Shown piece by piece: positions 50,001 through 59,219 of a stretch of DNA of 64,000 bases. Position 1 is the first letter of the stretch. Every line of letters begins with the position of its first letter. The stretch covers positions 28,160-92,159 of the forward strand of contig NZ_VWXX01000013.1 of assembly GCF_008632335.1 (NCBI RefSeq). The letters run 5' to 3'. The notes below the pieces were generated by a model. It was not told where the DNA came from. It was given only the letters and a program-made list of their open reading frames with translations, and made no database searches. Made by a program: the position numbers and the translations under genes. Source of the DNA: Thiohalocapsa marina. Lineage in GTDB: Bacteria > Pseudomonadota > Gammaproteobacteria > Chromatiales > Chromatiaceae.

Positions 50001-53000
50001 GCCATTGCCGGAGTTGCCGCCACCGCCACCGACCGATTGGGCGAAGATCGCATAGGACGCATGGCCGGTCGTGGTGATGGTGCCCGCTGAATGGGTCACC
50101 GACACCGCGTTGCCATCGCCTCCGGCGCCGGAGTCGCCGCCCATGTCGAATTCCAGAGAATAGCTCTTTTTCGTATCTGTCTTGTTCTGCGCCTTGGTGT
50201 AACCGAAGGTGTGCGAGCCGGCCTGGCCCCCGTCGCCACCGCCACCGCCGACCGACTGGGCATAGATGCCGTAGGCGGTCTCGGTCTGCGTGGTGATGTC
50301 GCCGCTGTTGGTCACGGTCACCTGGCCGGCATGCGCCGCGGTGCCACCCGAACCGCCCACGGCCACGCTGGCGTTGAGTTGGAGGGCATTGTCAGGCTTC
50401 CAGTCGAAGTCGCCCGCGAAGGCGAAGCCGTAGGCACCGACGCCGCCATTGCCGCCGATCGACTGGGCGTACAGACCATGCGCGTTGCCGCCCGATGTCT
50501 GCACCTTGCCCTGGTTGTCGACCTCGACGTCGCCCCCAATCGACCCGTCGCCGCCAGCGCCACCGACCGCGACCGAGGCACCCGCGCTTGGCCCGCTACC
50601 GGCCGAGAACGAGGCGACATAGCTGCCGCCGCCCTTGCCACCGTTGCCGCCGACCGATTGCGCGAAGATGCCATAGGACAGGTGTCCGGTGGTGGTGATG
50701 AGTCCACCACTGTCATTGGTCGCCGTGACCTTCTCCGCGGTACCACCAGCGCCGCCATCGCCGCCCACGCCGACGCTGACCGACCCGCTCCCCTCGGAGC
50801 TCGCAGAGACCGTTCCCGCGATGACCACGCCGCCGGCGCCCCCGCTGCCGCCGATCGACTGCGCGGTGATCCCCGTCGACGAGTAGCCGTGCGTCGTGAT
50901 CTGGCCGGAGTTGGTCACGTCGACGGTATCCGCCGTGCCGCCATGGCCGCCGGCGCCGCCGACAGTGACGCCGACCGCACCCGACATCGGTCCGGCGGCA
51001 CCGGTGCCGCTGCCGGTGATGCCGCCCGCGCCGCCATGACCACCCAGGGACTGGGCAAAGAGGCCGTCGGACAGGTCGCCTGTTGCGGTGATGGCGCCGG
51101 TATTGGTCACCGACACCGTGCCGGCATGGCCGCCGGCACCCCCGTTCCCGCCATGCGTGACGTTAACATCGCCAAAGATGCCCATTGACCCCGTGGCCGT
51201 CACGCCGCCGGAGCCGCCGCCACCGCCAATGCTCTGCGCCATGACACCGTTTGCCAAGACGCCAGCGGTTTGCACGGATGCGCTGTTGGTCAGCTTGACG
51301 TCCGAGGCCGTACCGCCTGCGCCACCGTCGCCCCCATGGGTGTAGTTCAGGTTGACGCCGACATTACCGTTGACGGTGGTGCCGGAGATGCCACCGCCAC
51401 CGGCGACGCTCTGGGCCAGAATGCCGGTCGAGAGCATACCCTGCGTCGTCACGCTGCCGGCGGTGGTGAGATCCACGGTCCCAGAGTCGCCACCGGCACC
51501 GCCGGACGAGCCGAGCGTGACCCCAAGCCCCGCGGTGACGCCCGCGTCGATCGTACTCCCCCCCTTGCCGCCACCACCACCGAGCGATTGGGCCACGATC
51601 CCCAGCGAATGGATGCCGTGGGTCACGACCGTGCTGTCGGACTGGACCCAGACATCTCCGCCAGCACCGCCCGTCCCCCCGCTCGATCCCTGGTTGCCCT
51701 CGTACGTGCTGAGATCGACGTCGACATCGGCATCCACGACATTGCTCGCCTGGCCGCCGCCGCCACCGACCGACTGCACCAGCATGCCGTCGGAGTGATG
51801 GCCATAGGTGGTGGCATCCGTCCTGGAATTGACCGTGACCTGTCCACCGTCCCCGCCGATGCCCCCATCCGTGCCCATGTCATGATCGAACTCCAAGCCG
51901 ACATTTGCCTGGATGTCGTTGCCAGCCGAACCGCCGCCGCCACCGACCGACTGCACAAGGATGGCGGAGGACATGGCATCGCCATGGGTGGTCACCGATC
52001 CAGTCAGGCCGACGGTATCCTGGTCGCCGATGGTGACGGTCCCGCCATGGCCCCCGATCGCTGAGTGACTGGCGCCGATCTGCGAGTTGAAGGTCATGCC
52101 GATGCCGACGGTGACGGTGTTGCCACTCGTACCTCCACCGCCACCCACCGATTGCGCAATAAAGCCGTTGGTCTTGTAGCCCCGGGTCTCGAGATCGACG
52201 CTGCCGCCTTCGGTTTGAACCCTGACGTCACCGCCATCTCCGCCAGCGCCGCCGGATGCCCCGTGGACGGGCAGATCTATACCCACTTCCAATGCGAACG
52301 AACTCCCGCCATGTCCGCCGCCACCGCCGATGGAGGAGAGCAGAACCCCCTCGGCCTTGTGACCGTGCGTTGTGACTTCGAGCACGCCACTCTGCAAGTC
52401 GAGGGTCGCATCGGAACCCTCGCCACCATCGCCACCGGTGGCCCCAAGCGCCACGGCCCCCTTGGGCGAGCTGGCCTTGCCGCCGCCACCGCCGATGCTC
52501 GAGACCATGACGCCAACGGAGTATGCGTCCTGCGTGGTCACGGTCGTGTCGCCGTTGACGGAGAAGGTGGCCGTCCCACCATCGCCGCCCGTACCGCCCT
52601 GGCCGCCCAGCGCAACCGCGCCATTGCTCCCGCCGCTGATGCCGCCACCACCGCCGAGGCTCAGCGCAAAGATGCCCGGTGCGTCCACGCCGTTGGTGGT
52701 GATGGCGTTGGTGTCCGTCAGCGTGACGCTGACGTCACCACCCGTGCCACCCGCGCCGCCCGTGGAGCCGAGGGCGACGACACCGTCGTCCGGTCCGGCG
52801 ACGCCGCCGCCACCGCCCACCGACAGCGTGACCAGCCCGGCGGAATAATGACCCGCCGTTGTTACGGTCGCGTCTCGCAGCGTGGCCTGAACGACCCCGC
52901 CATCACCCGCGCTCTCCGCGCTGCCGCCAAAGGCGACAAAGCCGCTCGCGCCGCCGGAGCCACCGGAAAAACCGCCGACGCTCTCCACCAGGATTCCACT

Positions 53001-54404
53001 GGCTTCGGCCCCTGTCGTGGAAATCGTGCCGTTCTCGTAGGTGACCGTGGCCACGCCACCCGGCCCAGGCGTCTTGGAAAGGCCGCCGTTGCCATCGAAC
53101 CAGCTATCGCCATCGCCACCGGCGCCACTGGCACCACCGAGGCTCTGGATGAGGATGCCCTGCGCTTGTTTTCCGGAGGTCGTGATGTCGCCCGCATAAT
53201 GCACAGCGACCCGGCCCCCGCTACCACCCGCGCCGCCATTGCCGCCGACGGCCTTGTCCGGACCGTTCCCTTCGCCGCCGCTGCCGCCGTCCCCGGCCTC
53301 GCTGATGGCGACGATGCCATGCCCTGCCGCGCCTGCGGTGATAATGGTATTGGACGGGCTGTCGGCGGTCAGCGTCACCTGACCGCCGTTGCCACCGGCG
53401 CCGCCGGATCCGCCATAGCCGGAATAGATGGACAGTCCTTCCCCGCCCGTCCCTCCATCCCCGCCGGTGCTGTAGAGTGAGATGCCGGCGAAGTTGTAGT
53501 AGTCGTTGCCGAACAAGTCGGTTCCGTAATAGCTGCCGTTGGTATTGGTGAGCTTCACCGAATGGCCATCCTCCAAGGTCAGGGTGACATCGCCACCGTG
53601 ACCGGCGGCTCCGCCAGCACCGCCGTAGCCATCACGAGGACCGCCCTGGACGGTGCCCTTGCCGCCATCACCACCCCACCCACCTTGGCTTTGCACGATG
53701 ATCCCCACCCCATCCTGGGTGGTGATCGGGTATGGGGTCGCACCGCCGTTGTCGGCGTTGGCCGTGATCGTGATCTTGCCGCCATTGCCACCCTGACCAC
53801 CCTTGCCACCAAGGTTGTCATCGAAGAAGGTGCTGTCCTCATTGCCGTCACCGCCCCAGCCACCGTCGCCCTCGACCCAGATTCCGCCCGTGGCGCTGTC
53901 GAGCCCGAAGCCCTTGTCGAAATGCATGTTCACGGTCAGAGTGTAGGGGGTATATCCGTCCCCGCCGTCCTGGCCGTCCTCATGGTCGTCTTTGGTCGCG
54001 TCTTTTCCATCGGCTGCGTAGTCCCAGAAGTGGAGCGCGAAGATGTCCTTGCTCGAAGCGCTTGGACCAAAATTGCCCGTCACCTTCTCGTACAGAATGG
54101 CGGTACGGTCATTTGACGCACCAATATCCACGACCGGGATGTCGTTGCCGGAACAGGTATAGGGACCCTTGTCTTGACTGCAGGCCGCGCGCGCCGCTAC
54201 CGGGATGAATAGCAAAGCAGTTACGACCACCGTCGCGAGCGCGATTGCGCATTGGGTAACCGGCAGCGCGTCGTCGCCACTGTGATTGGCCGCCCAGTCG
54301 GCGATGGGTTGAATGCTGTCTTGGCCATCGTCGATCAGGGTTGGCTCATCAGCGACCGAAGTATCGATAAGGTCGATCCCGGAGGAAATAGTGTGTTCGG
54401 TCAC
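47085..54404 (-). CDS. giant glycine-rich autotransporter
   Basis: About 2439 residues. The GTG at 54404 is preferred over an ATG at 54440 because AGGAGG stands 7 bp before it. The N-terminus is an extended signal: ~45 polar residues, then VTQCAIALATVVVTALLFIPVAARA. The passenger (roughly 90-2000) is built from about 23 imperfect repeats of 50-60 residues, each holding (A/V)QS(V/I/L)GGxGG and GGAGGxGG loops, probably a right-handed beta-helix. The C-terminal ~290 residues form an autotransporter beta-barrel (NCAWAQVLGSR..., ending LELRF). A surface adhesin or biofilm role is inferred. Response regulator and sensor genes lie immediately upstream on the same strand. Confidence 0.92.
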   Translation of the reverse strand: MTEHTISSGIDLIDTSVADEPTLIDDGQDSIQPIADWAANHSGDDALPVTQCAIALATVVVTALLFIPVAARAACSQDKGPYTCSGNDIPVVDIGASNDRTAILYEKVTGNFGPSASSKDIFALHFWDYAADGKDATKDDHEDGQDGGDGYTPYTLTVNMHFDKGFGLDSATGGIWVEGDGGWGGDGNEDSTFFDDNLGGKGGQGGNGGKITITANADNGGATPYPITTQDGVGIIVQSQGGWGGDGGKGTVQGGPRDGYGGAGGAAGHGGDVTLTLEDGHSVKLTNTNGSYYGTDLFGNDYYNFAGISLYSTGGDGGTGGEGLSIYSGYGGSGGAGGNGGQVTLTADSPSNTIITAGAAGHGIVAISEAGDGGSGGEGNGPDKAVGGNGGAGGSGGRVAVHYAGDITTSGKQAQGILIQSLGGASGAGGDGDSWFDGNGGLSKTPGPGGVATVTYENGTISTTGAEASGILVESVGGFSGGSGGASGFVAFGGSAESAGDGGVVQATLRDATVTTAGHYSAGLVTLSVGGGGGVAGPDDGVVALGSTGGAGGTGGDVSVTLTDTNAITTNGVDAPGIFALSLGGGGGISGGSNGAVALGGQGGTGGDGGTATFSVNGDTTVTTQDAYSVGVMVSSIGGGGGKASSPKGAVALGATGGDGGEGSDATLDLQSGVLEVTTHGHKAEGVLLSSIGGGGGHGGSSFALEVGIDLPVHGASGGAGGDGGDVRVQTEGGSVDLETRGYKTNGFIAQSVGGGGGTSGNTVTVGIGMTFNSQIGASHSAIGGHGGTVTIGDQDTVGLTGSVTTHGDAMSSAILVQSVGGGGGSAGNDIQANVGLEFDHDMGTDGGIGGDGGQVTVNSRTDATTYGHHSDGMLVQSVGGGGGQASNVVDADVDVDLSTYEGNQGSSGGTGGAGGDVWVQSDSTVVTHGIHSLGIVAQSLGGGGGKGGSTIDAGVTAGLGVTLGSSGGAGGDSGTVDLTTAGSVTTQGMLSTGILAQSVAGGGGISGTTVNGNVGVNLNYTHGGDGGAGGTASDVKLTNSASVQTAGVLANGVMAQSIGGGGGSGGVTATGSMGIFGDVNVTHGGNGGAGGHAGTVSVTNTGAITATGDLSDGLFAQSLGGHGGAGGITGSGTGAAGPMSGAVGVTVGGAGGHGGTADTVDVTNSGQITTHGYSSTGITAQSIGGSGGAGGVVIAGTVSASSEGSGSVSVGVGGDGGAGGTAEKVTATNDSGGLITTTGHLSYGIFAQSVGGNGGKGGGSYVASFSAGSGPSAGASVAVGGAGGDGSIGGDVEVDNQGKVQTSGGNAHGLYAQSIGGNGGVGAYGFAFAGDFDWKPDNALQLNASVAVGGSGGTAAHAGQVTVTNSGDITTQTETAYGIYAQSVGGGGGDGGQAGSHTFGYTKAQNKTDTKKSYSLEFDMGGDSGAGGDGNAVSVTHSAGTITTTGHASYAIFAQSVGGGGGNSGNGAPGLTGWVADTYDTFEILDDMYDTYKEVKGFPKTELDFEISIGGKGGAAGNGGQVTVENDATLITLADSATAIYAQSVGGGGGSGGDGSQGLLTSITVAGRGSGGGNGGDVTVTNSGSIKTAGSGAMGIYAQSVGGGGGTAGDIEGNLVNTIANFYETLGASIAHEDDGADGGDGGDINIDITSSGFIHTTGENAHGIAAQSVGGGGGAAGTIGPTGQVKSYIGSAGGDGDGGYVDITVDGSIHVEGDGAHGVFAQSASGGDSYAGGLKIRISGSVTADGENARAILAQSSETGTDDPDGNQATNDQCADASCRGTTQIYVEKGGLVQTTSTSSYETITVLGGRSTYNKDGSINYSNMIENQGTIQSANADSVVIANDNKGALRIRNMSGGIISGSLQLDDANRTSFWSQQGATFNAGTSVYLGELGHYTGDNGSIMSPHGQGTVGTSTVSFGGTYTEAGTLWIDLQQNTDGSLSNDQVVLDGMNQEGGVKLTGEVKPVLVGGTTFSSGDKGQFKFASLKGGATLHNLSATAVSTPAVTYTLYHDDDYDNLYIKYKIDYSGRAAGADLEDNELSYANYLSRALAAIEADERSTAAEQGTAATARTDSATANAVNAVATAEAAMDTDDTEDALSMLATTILNTTSTDELEALYDHQTPDEHLIGASRAFSVSYRLNQLMQGCPTMDPAAGVDVLRQSNCAWAQVLGSRLQQDEADESPEFSETAWGLALGAQHEIAPDTFLGVTGLFETLSIDGSNFSQDGERYSLGLALKREIGRYTLSASLGAGMYALDYDRAYRFANRWQQANSEIDGRFLGAELRASALYLGERGYYTKPSAALAYTRVWQDGFSESGNGPLNWQVDSVNDGWLALTPMIELGRAFTANDQAMRAFLRAGVTAVLNDPSVHGRSKLKDADIALGTLNHSMTVDRYRGDLIAGFQAQLKDNLSVSLQAQTALSQNSNDYGGSAQLELRF

Positions 54405-54485
54405 GGAGCGCCCTCCTGAGGATGGGATTGACGCAGTCATGCGCCTGGGTTAGGCACCTGATACTAGGCGCTCATGGAGGGAAAC

Positions 54486-54512
54486 GCTTTCAAAGGCTTT
54501 CATAGGCTTTCA
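54486..54512 (-). promoter_or_regulatory. three 10-bp tandem repeats, candidate response-regulator site
   Basis: GCTTTCA occurs three times at an exact 10-bp period (54486-54492, 54496-54502, 54506-54512 on the plus strand). A possible -10 element TAGTAT (minus strand, 54461-54466) lies 19 bp downstream toward the autotransporter start, with no good -35. Tandem direct repeats of about one helical turn beside a weak -35 are the usual target of OmpR/PhoB-type regulators. The site lies between the response-regulator stop and the autotransporter start. Confidence 0.5.
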
Positions 54513-54544
54513 GCCGCGTTGGGCCAAACGGAGGGCTTGGCCGC

Positions 54545-55243
54545 TCAGCTGACCTTCAGCACCGCGTGGAGTTGATAGCCCTGACCGCGCAGGACATGGA
54601 TACCGCCGTCGGCACCCTCGACGGCGCCGCAGTCACGCATTTTTTTGCGCAGGCGGCTGAGGCGGACCTCGATGGCGGCCTTGCTCGCGCCTTCGGTGCT
54701 GCCGCTGATGATCTCGGCCAGCTGCCAGTTGTCCAGCCGCTGGTCGGGGGCGCGGAGAAAGGCCGTGAGCAGGGTCAGCTCGATCGGATGCAAAGCGACC
54801 TGGCCCTTGCGGCCATGCAGGCTGGAGCTGGCGGTGTCGATGCTGCCGCTATGGGGCAACGGGGTCGGCTTGAGACGCCGCGCCAGGGAGGCGACGGCGG
54901 CGAGCAGGGTTTCCGGGGCCTGGGGCTTGGCCAGGTAGATGTCCGCGCCGCTGGCGTAGCCCTGGGCCATCTGTTCGTCCGCGTTGCGCGCGGTGAGCAT
55001 GATGATGCCAACGCTGGGGTGGGTCTGGCGCAGCCGCTGGGAGAGGCTGATGCCGTCTTCCCCGGGCAGATTGAGATCGAGAATGAAGAGGTCGATGACG
55101 CCGTCGGCGAAGGCCAGCTCATCGAGCTCTTCGGCACAGCCGAGGGCGGTGACCCGGTGGCCGGCCTGGGCCAGGATGTCGGCGGTGACCAGGCGCAGGG
55201 CGTCGTGGTCTTCGACTAGCGCGATATGGAGCGAGGTAGCCAT
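54545..55243 (-). CDS. OmpR-type response regulator
   Basis: 232 residues. Receiver (1-118) with phosphoacceptor Asp in FILDLNLPGEDG, Thr in MLTARN and Lys in YLAKPQ; winged-helix output domain with ELTLLTAFLRAPDQRLDNWQLAEII and AAIEVRLSRLRKKMRDCG...IHVLRGQGYQL. The start at 55243 (MATSLHIALVEDHD) is chosen; it lies inside the sensor-kinase 3' end (28-bp overlap), so the pair is coupled. It is followed on the same strand by the giant autotransporter, its most likely target. Confidence 0.93.
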   Translation of the reverse strand: MATSLHIALVEDHDALRLVTADILAQAGHRVTALGCAEELDELAFADGVIDLFILDLNLPGEDGISLSQRLRQTHPSVGIIMLTARNADEQMAQGYASGADIYLAKPQAPETLLAAVASLARRLKPTPLPHSGSIDTASSSLHGRKGQVALHPIELTLLTAFLRAPDQRLDNWQLAEIISGSTEGASKAAIEVRLSRLRKKMRDCGAVEGADGGIHVLRGQGYQLHAVLKVS

Positions 55244-57111
55244 AGTCTGAACCGGATATGCGTCGGGGTCGGGCAATAGTCGATGTCACCCTCGATCAGA
55301 CGTGCCATGCCTCTGCAGAGAAACAGGCCCAATCCCGAGCCGGTGACATTGTGTGCCTTCGCGTGCCGGTAGTAGCGGTGGAATACTCGGTCAGGGTCGG
55401 GACGGCCGGACTTGCCGGGTCGGTTAGCCACCTCCAGGGCGATGCCGTCGATGCCATGCCGGGCAGCAGGCTCCAGGCGCAGGCTGATGGGACTCTGTGG
55501 CGGGCTGTATTTGATGGCATTGTCGAGCAGGTTGGTGATGATGATCCGCAGCAGGGCGCTGTCGGTGTGGATGCGGGCTGCCGCGCCAGTGAGCTCGAAG
55601 CGTTCGGGCATGGGGCGATGCTCGACCAATTCACGCACCTGAGCCTCGACATCGCACTCGGTCACCTGGGGTTTGAGCAGGCTGTTGTCGAGCCGATCAG
55701 CCAGGGCGCAACGTTCGATGACGGTGGCCATGTCATCGATCGCCTGATCCGCCTGCATGCTCAAGGTCGGCGTTCGGTGCGCGGCTCCCAAGACCATACG
55801 CACGATGGCCAAGGGCGTCTTCAATTCATGCGTCACCATGGCGAGGAAGCGCCCCATTTCCTGACGCTTCGCTGTTTCGAGCTCGGAGTGCTGTTGCGCC
55901 TTGCGATAGGCCATCTCCAGTTCGACACGGCGCCTGGCCAGGCGCTGGGCACGAATCTGCAGCAAGATCACGACAGCGAGCCCGGTCCACAGGGTATAGA
56001 ACAGGAAGCCATTGAAGCTCCAGTCTCCCGCGGGCACCAGCCCCATGGCCGGGAAGGTGGAGATCGAGAGGCTGATCACGATCAGCACGTAGAGGGTCAC
56101 GACATAAGGTTTCGGGACCAGCGTCGGCTCATCTCTCGGTTGTGGATCACGAGCCGGGATGCTGATCGCGGTCGCCAGCGAGTGCAGCGGTAAGACCAAC
56201 ACCAGGGCGTTTGTCAGCGTCAACGCCTTGCCCACATCGCCCAGCGCCACCAGCAACAGCGCCACGGCAAACAGCGGCAGGATCATTCGGAACAGTCCCA
56301 GCAACCAGGGATTCGGTCGGAATTCCCGTAGTAGCCGATAATCGAAGTAGTAAGCCGAGGCCGCGAAGAGCACGATCAGGATCGTCAGCAGCAGGCTCGG
56401 CGACAGCGGCCACAGCCAGTCGGGCCAGAACAGCCTGAAGTAGCCCAAGTAGGCCAGGGCGTAGAGCAACCCCAGCGACTGTTTGAGCACAAAGGCGCCG
56501 AGCAAGGTTTCTCTTCCCTGGAGCCAATGCAGCAGGCCCCAGAGGAGAAAGAACAGCTGCAGTGTCAGAACAGGGGCGAAGGTCAACTCATGCACGCGAT
56601 CACGCTGCAGCGCCTGGTGCGGGCTCAGTACCTCGACATGCATCAGGTTGGTGCTGGTGGTCTTGAGTCGCAGCCAGATGTCGCGCGGCGCTGCCCCCTG
56701 CGGGATGGCGAAGTTGAAGTAGAGCGAGCGGTAGGCGTCCCGATCAATCGGGTAGCGGTCGCCGCTGGTGACGGGACCGTCGAGCTGAAAGCCTGGATCG
56801 TGGAGGCTGATCTGGTCCAGATAGCCGGGACGTACCCGCACGATCAGCCGTCCCTCAGGGGTGGGCGCGCCCGGCTCGATACGCAACCGAATCCAGAAGG
56901 CGGAACGACTGAAGCCCCGGCTCAACAGACCGGTGAACGCCCGGTACTCCCGGTCGCGGGCGGCAGCAAAACCGAGCTGACCGCTGGTGTCCTCGAACAA
57001 TGCGCGCTCGGTGATATGGTCCTGAGCCTGCGCCAGCGGAGCAATGGCGGCGAGGCACAGCAGGCAGATGCAGAGCGCTGGCGCAAGCCAAGGGTTGGTT
57101 TTGCTGTTCAT
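55216..57111 (-). CDS. 7TMR-DISM sensor histidine kinase
   Basis: 631 residues. Signal peptide ending LAQAQD, extracytoplasmic 7TMR-DISMED2 ligand domain (roughly 25-165; FSRSAFWIRLRIEPGA..., RDIWLRLKTTSTNLMHVEV), seven-helix 7TMR-DISM block (roughly 190-400), HisKA with MVTHELKTPLAIVRMVLG (phosphorylated His), HATPase with N box TNLLDNAIKYSPP and G2 GSGLGLFLCRGMARL. DISMED2 domains probably bind carbohydrates or other small molecules. The start is at 57111 (MNSKTNPWLAPAL), the ATG that begins the signal peptide. Overlaps the response regulator gene. Confidence 0.92.
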   Translation of the reverse strand: MNSKTNPWLAPALCICLLCLAAIAPLAQAQDHITERALFEDTSGQLGFAAARDREYRAFTGLLSRGFSRSAFWIRLRIEPGAPTPEGRLIVRVRPGYLDQISLHDPGFQLDGPVTSGDRYPIDRDAYRSLYFNFAIPQGAAPRDIWLRLKTTSTNLMHVEVLSPHQALQRDRVHELTFAPVLTLQLFFLLWGLLHWLQGRETLLGAFVLKQSLGLLYALAYLGYFRLFWPDWLWPLSPSLLLTILIVLFAASAYYFDYRLLREFRPNPWLLGLFRMILPLFAVALLLVALGDVGKALTLTNALVLVLPLHSLATAISIPARDPQPRDEPTLVPKPYVVTLYVLIVISLSISTFPAMGLVPAGDWSFNGFLFYTLWTGLAVVILLQIRAQRLARRRVELEMAYRKAQQHSELETAKRQEMGRFLAMVTHELKTPLAIVRMVLGAAHRTPTLSMQADQAIDDMATVIERCALADRLDNSLLKPQVTECDVEAQVRELVEHRPMPERFELTGAAARIHTDSALLRIIITNLLDNAIKYSPPQSPISLRLEPAARHGIDGIALEVANRPGKSGRPDPDRVFHRYYRHAKAHNVTGSGLGLFLCRGMARLIEGDIDYCPTPTHIRFRLWLPRSISR

Positions 57112-57269
57112 GGGTGAAGTTTGCCACCAGATAGGCAGGGACCGGATGTTCCCAGGCCTCGCGTTCAATCACTGTTCAGGATCGGGGTTGCCGCCGCACC
57201 GCTTGCACCGCGGTCCGCTGTGGCCACGTCGTCAATCGTTATCAGAGCGTTTTCGTCACGAGCCATTCG

Positions 57270-59219
57270 ATGGGAACCGACCACGTCTTACCTTCGGCAA
57301 CCGAATCGCCCGTCGCGCCCGCGGATCGGGTCGTCTTGCTCATCGTGGCGGGTTACGCCCTGGCCTTCGTGCTGTTCGGGCTGCTGATCGATACCCCGAC
57401 CGACGTCCTGCGCGGTCTAGGGTCGATCCTCATCTCCCGCGATACGTTGCTGACCGACTACATGGGCGTTGGTGGCATCGGCGCGGCCTTGGTCAGCACT
57501 GGTCTGTTGACGCTGGCGGCTTGCCTGGTCTACGCACTGAATCGCGTACCGATGACGGGCACCGCCATCGCCGCGCTGTTCCTGGTGCTCGGCTTCGGGC
57601 TGTTCGGTAAGAACCTGCTCAACGTCTGGTTCATCATCGCCGGCGTCGCGCTGCATGCGCGCTGGCGCGGCCAACCGTTCGCGACCCACATCAACACCGC
57701 CTTCTTCGGTATCGCCTTGTCGCCGATCGTCAGCGAGATCCTGTTCAGCACCACGCTGCCGTTCAGCATCAGCCTGCCGTTGGCTGTGGTCACCGGCTTG
57801 CTGATCGGATTCATCCTGCCGGCGGCCGCGGCGCAGCTGTTTCGCGCCCACGACGGCTTTGCACTCTACAACATGGGCTTCACCGCGGGCCTGGTCGGCA
57901 CCCTGGTGGTGGCGATCTATGCCTCCTATGGCTTCGTCGCCGATCCGGTGTTCATCTGGACCAGCGGCAATAATGCGCTGCTGGGCTCCTTCGTCGGCGG
58001 GCTACTGCTGTCGATGGTGCTGCTCGGCCTGGCGATCGATCGGCGTGCCTTCGCGCGATTCTGGCGGTTGATGCGTGCGTCCGGGCAGGCGCCGAGCGAT
58101 TTCCTGGCCAGCGCGGGACTGGGCGCGACCCTGATCAACATGGGCCTGAGCGGCGCTGTTGGGCTGGTCTATCTCCTCGCCATTGGCGGCGATCTGAACG
58201 GGCCGACGATCGGCGCGCTGTTCTCGATCGTCGGCTTTGCCGCCGTCGGTAAGCATCCGCGCAATATCCTTCCGATCATCGCCGGCGTCTTCCTCGGATC
58301 ACTGGCCAAGCCCTGGGGGGTGGCCGACCCATCGGTCCAACTCGCGGCGCTGTTCGGCACCAATCTGGCGCCGATTGCCGGTTATTTCGGTTGGCGCTGG
58401 GGGATCGTTGCCGGCTTCGTGCACTCCTCGGCGGCGCTGAGCGTGGGCGTGGTGCACGGCGGGCTGAATCTCTACAACAATGGCTTTGCGGCAGGCATCG
58501 TCGCCTCGATTCTGGTGCCGGTGATCCTAGCGGTCCGCGCTCGCGGGGAATTGGCTGGGCGGAAGCCTGTGCTAGCCGCCGCTGGTGACATGGCGCGGAC
58601 CTCGGCTGGCCGAACGACGCATGCCGAGGCGCTGGGGCGCGGACGCTGGCTGGGCACCGTGCTGCTGCGAGCGCTCTTCTTCCTGGTCATCTGGTTGCTG
58701 CTGTCGGCGCCGGATCTGGGTGCGCCGCGGGCGCTGCCGGGGGGCAGCGTCGGCGCACTGACCACGGGCTCCGTCGCGGAGTTCGAGGCAGGGGGCAGCG
58801 CCCAACTCGCCGCTGATCTAGCCTTCGCCGTCATCGCCACCGCCATGGCGACATGGATCAGTCTGTGGGTGCTGCCGCCGGGCTCGCGGCAATGGCGTCT
58901 CGTCGCGCTCATGGCGTTGATTGGGCGTTTTTTGGTGCAATCGGTGATCGGTGGAATCGATGTGGCTCGGCGCGCCCTCGATCCACGTCTGCCGCTGCGA
59001 CCTGGTTACATCGTCTTTACGACCAGCCTCCGCCGCGCGCATCAGCGTGCGATCCTGCAGACCTTCAGCAGTGCGACGCCGGGGGCGATCGCGGCCGGGA
59101 CGGATGCCGAAGGTCGGCTGGTCTTCCACTGTCTCGATACCAGCGGGCCGATCGCGGAGGGGTTGGCGCGGGATGAGCGCCTGCTGTTGCGCCTGTATCG
59201 CGAGGAGGAGTCGCCATGA
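57270..59219 (+). CDS. DUF1576 transporter fused to an MnhE-like domain
   Basis: 649 residues. The first ~430 form an internally duplicated DUF1576 membrane protein of about ten helices: the halves carry FALYNMGFTAGLVGTL and LNLYNNGFAAGIVASI. After a polar linker, residues ~455-649 match MnhE/MrpE, the small subunit of multisubunit Na+/H+ antiporters (LLRALFFLVIWLLLSAP, FLVQSVIGGIDVARRALDPRLPLRPGYIV, LQTFSSATPGAI, GRLVFHCLD). I know of no such fusion in the standard antiporters. The last codons overlap the channel gene (ATGA), so the products are made together. Transport of an anion or cation is inferred; substrate unknown. Confidence 0.78.
   Translation: MGTDHVLPSATESPVAPADRVVLLIVAGYALAFVLFGLLIDTPTDVLRGLGSILISRDTLLTDYMGVGGIGAALVSTGLLTLAACLVYALNRVPMTGTAIAALFLVLGFGLFGKNLLNVWFIIAGVALHARWRGQPFATHINTAFFGIALSPIVSEILFSTTLPFSISLPLAVVTGLLIGFILPAAAAQLFRAHDGFALYNMGFTAGLVGTLVVAIYASYGFVADPVFIWTSGNNALLGSFVGGLLLSMVLLGLAIDRRAFARFWRLMRASGQAPSDFLASAGLGATLINMGLSGAVGLVYLLAIGGDLNGPTIGALFSIVGFAAVGKHPRNILPIIAGVFLGSLAKPWGVADPSVQLAALFGTNLAPIAGYFGWRWGIVAGFVHSSAALSVGVVHGGLNLYNNGFAAGIVASILVPVILAVRARGELAGRKPVLAAAGDMARTSAGRTTHAEALGRGRWLGTVLLRALFFLVIWLLLSAPDLGAPRALPGGSVGALTTGSVAEFEAGGSAQLAADLAFAVIATAMATWISLWVLPPGSRQWRLVALMALIGRFLVQSVIGGIDVARRALDPRLPLRPGYIVFTTSLRRAHQRAILQTFSSATPGAIAAGTDAEGRLVFHCLDTSGPIAEGLARDERLLLRLYREEESP

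Noticed and set aside
52065..53480. Plus-strand frames of several hundred codons across the autotransporter
   Set aside because: Arise from glycine-codon-rich repeats read in reverse (Ala/Thr/Pro-rich output); not genes.
47085..54404. CRISPR-like periodic repeats
   Set aside because: The periodicity is protein-coding (glycine-loop repeats) and degenerate, with no constant repeat/unique spacer pattern.
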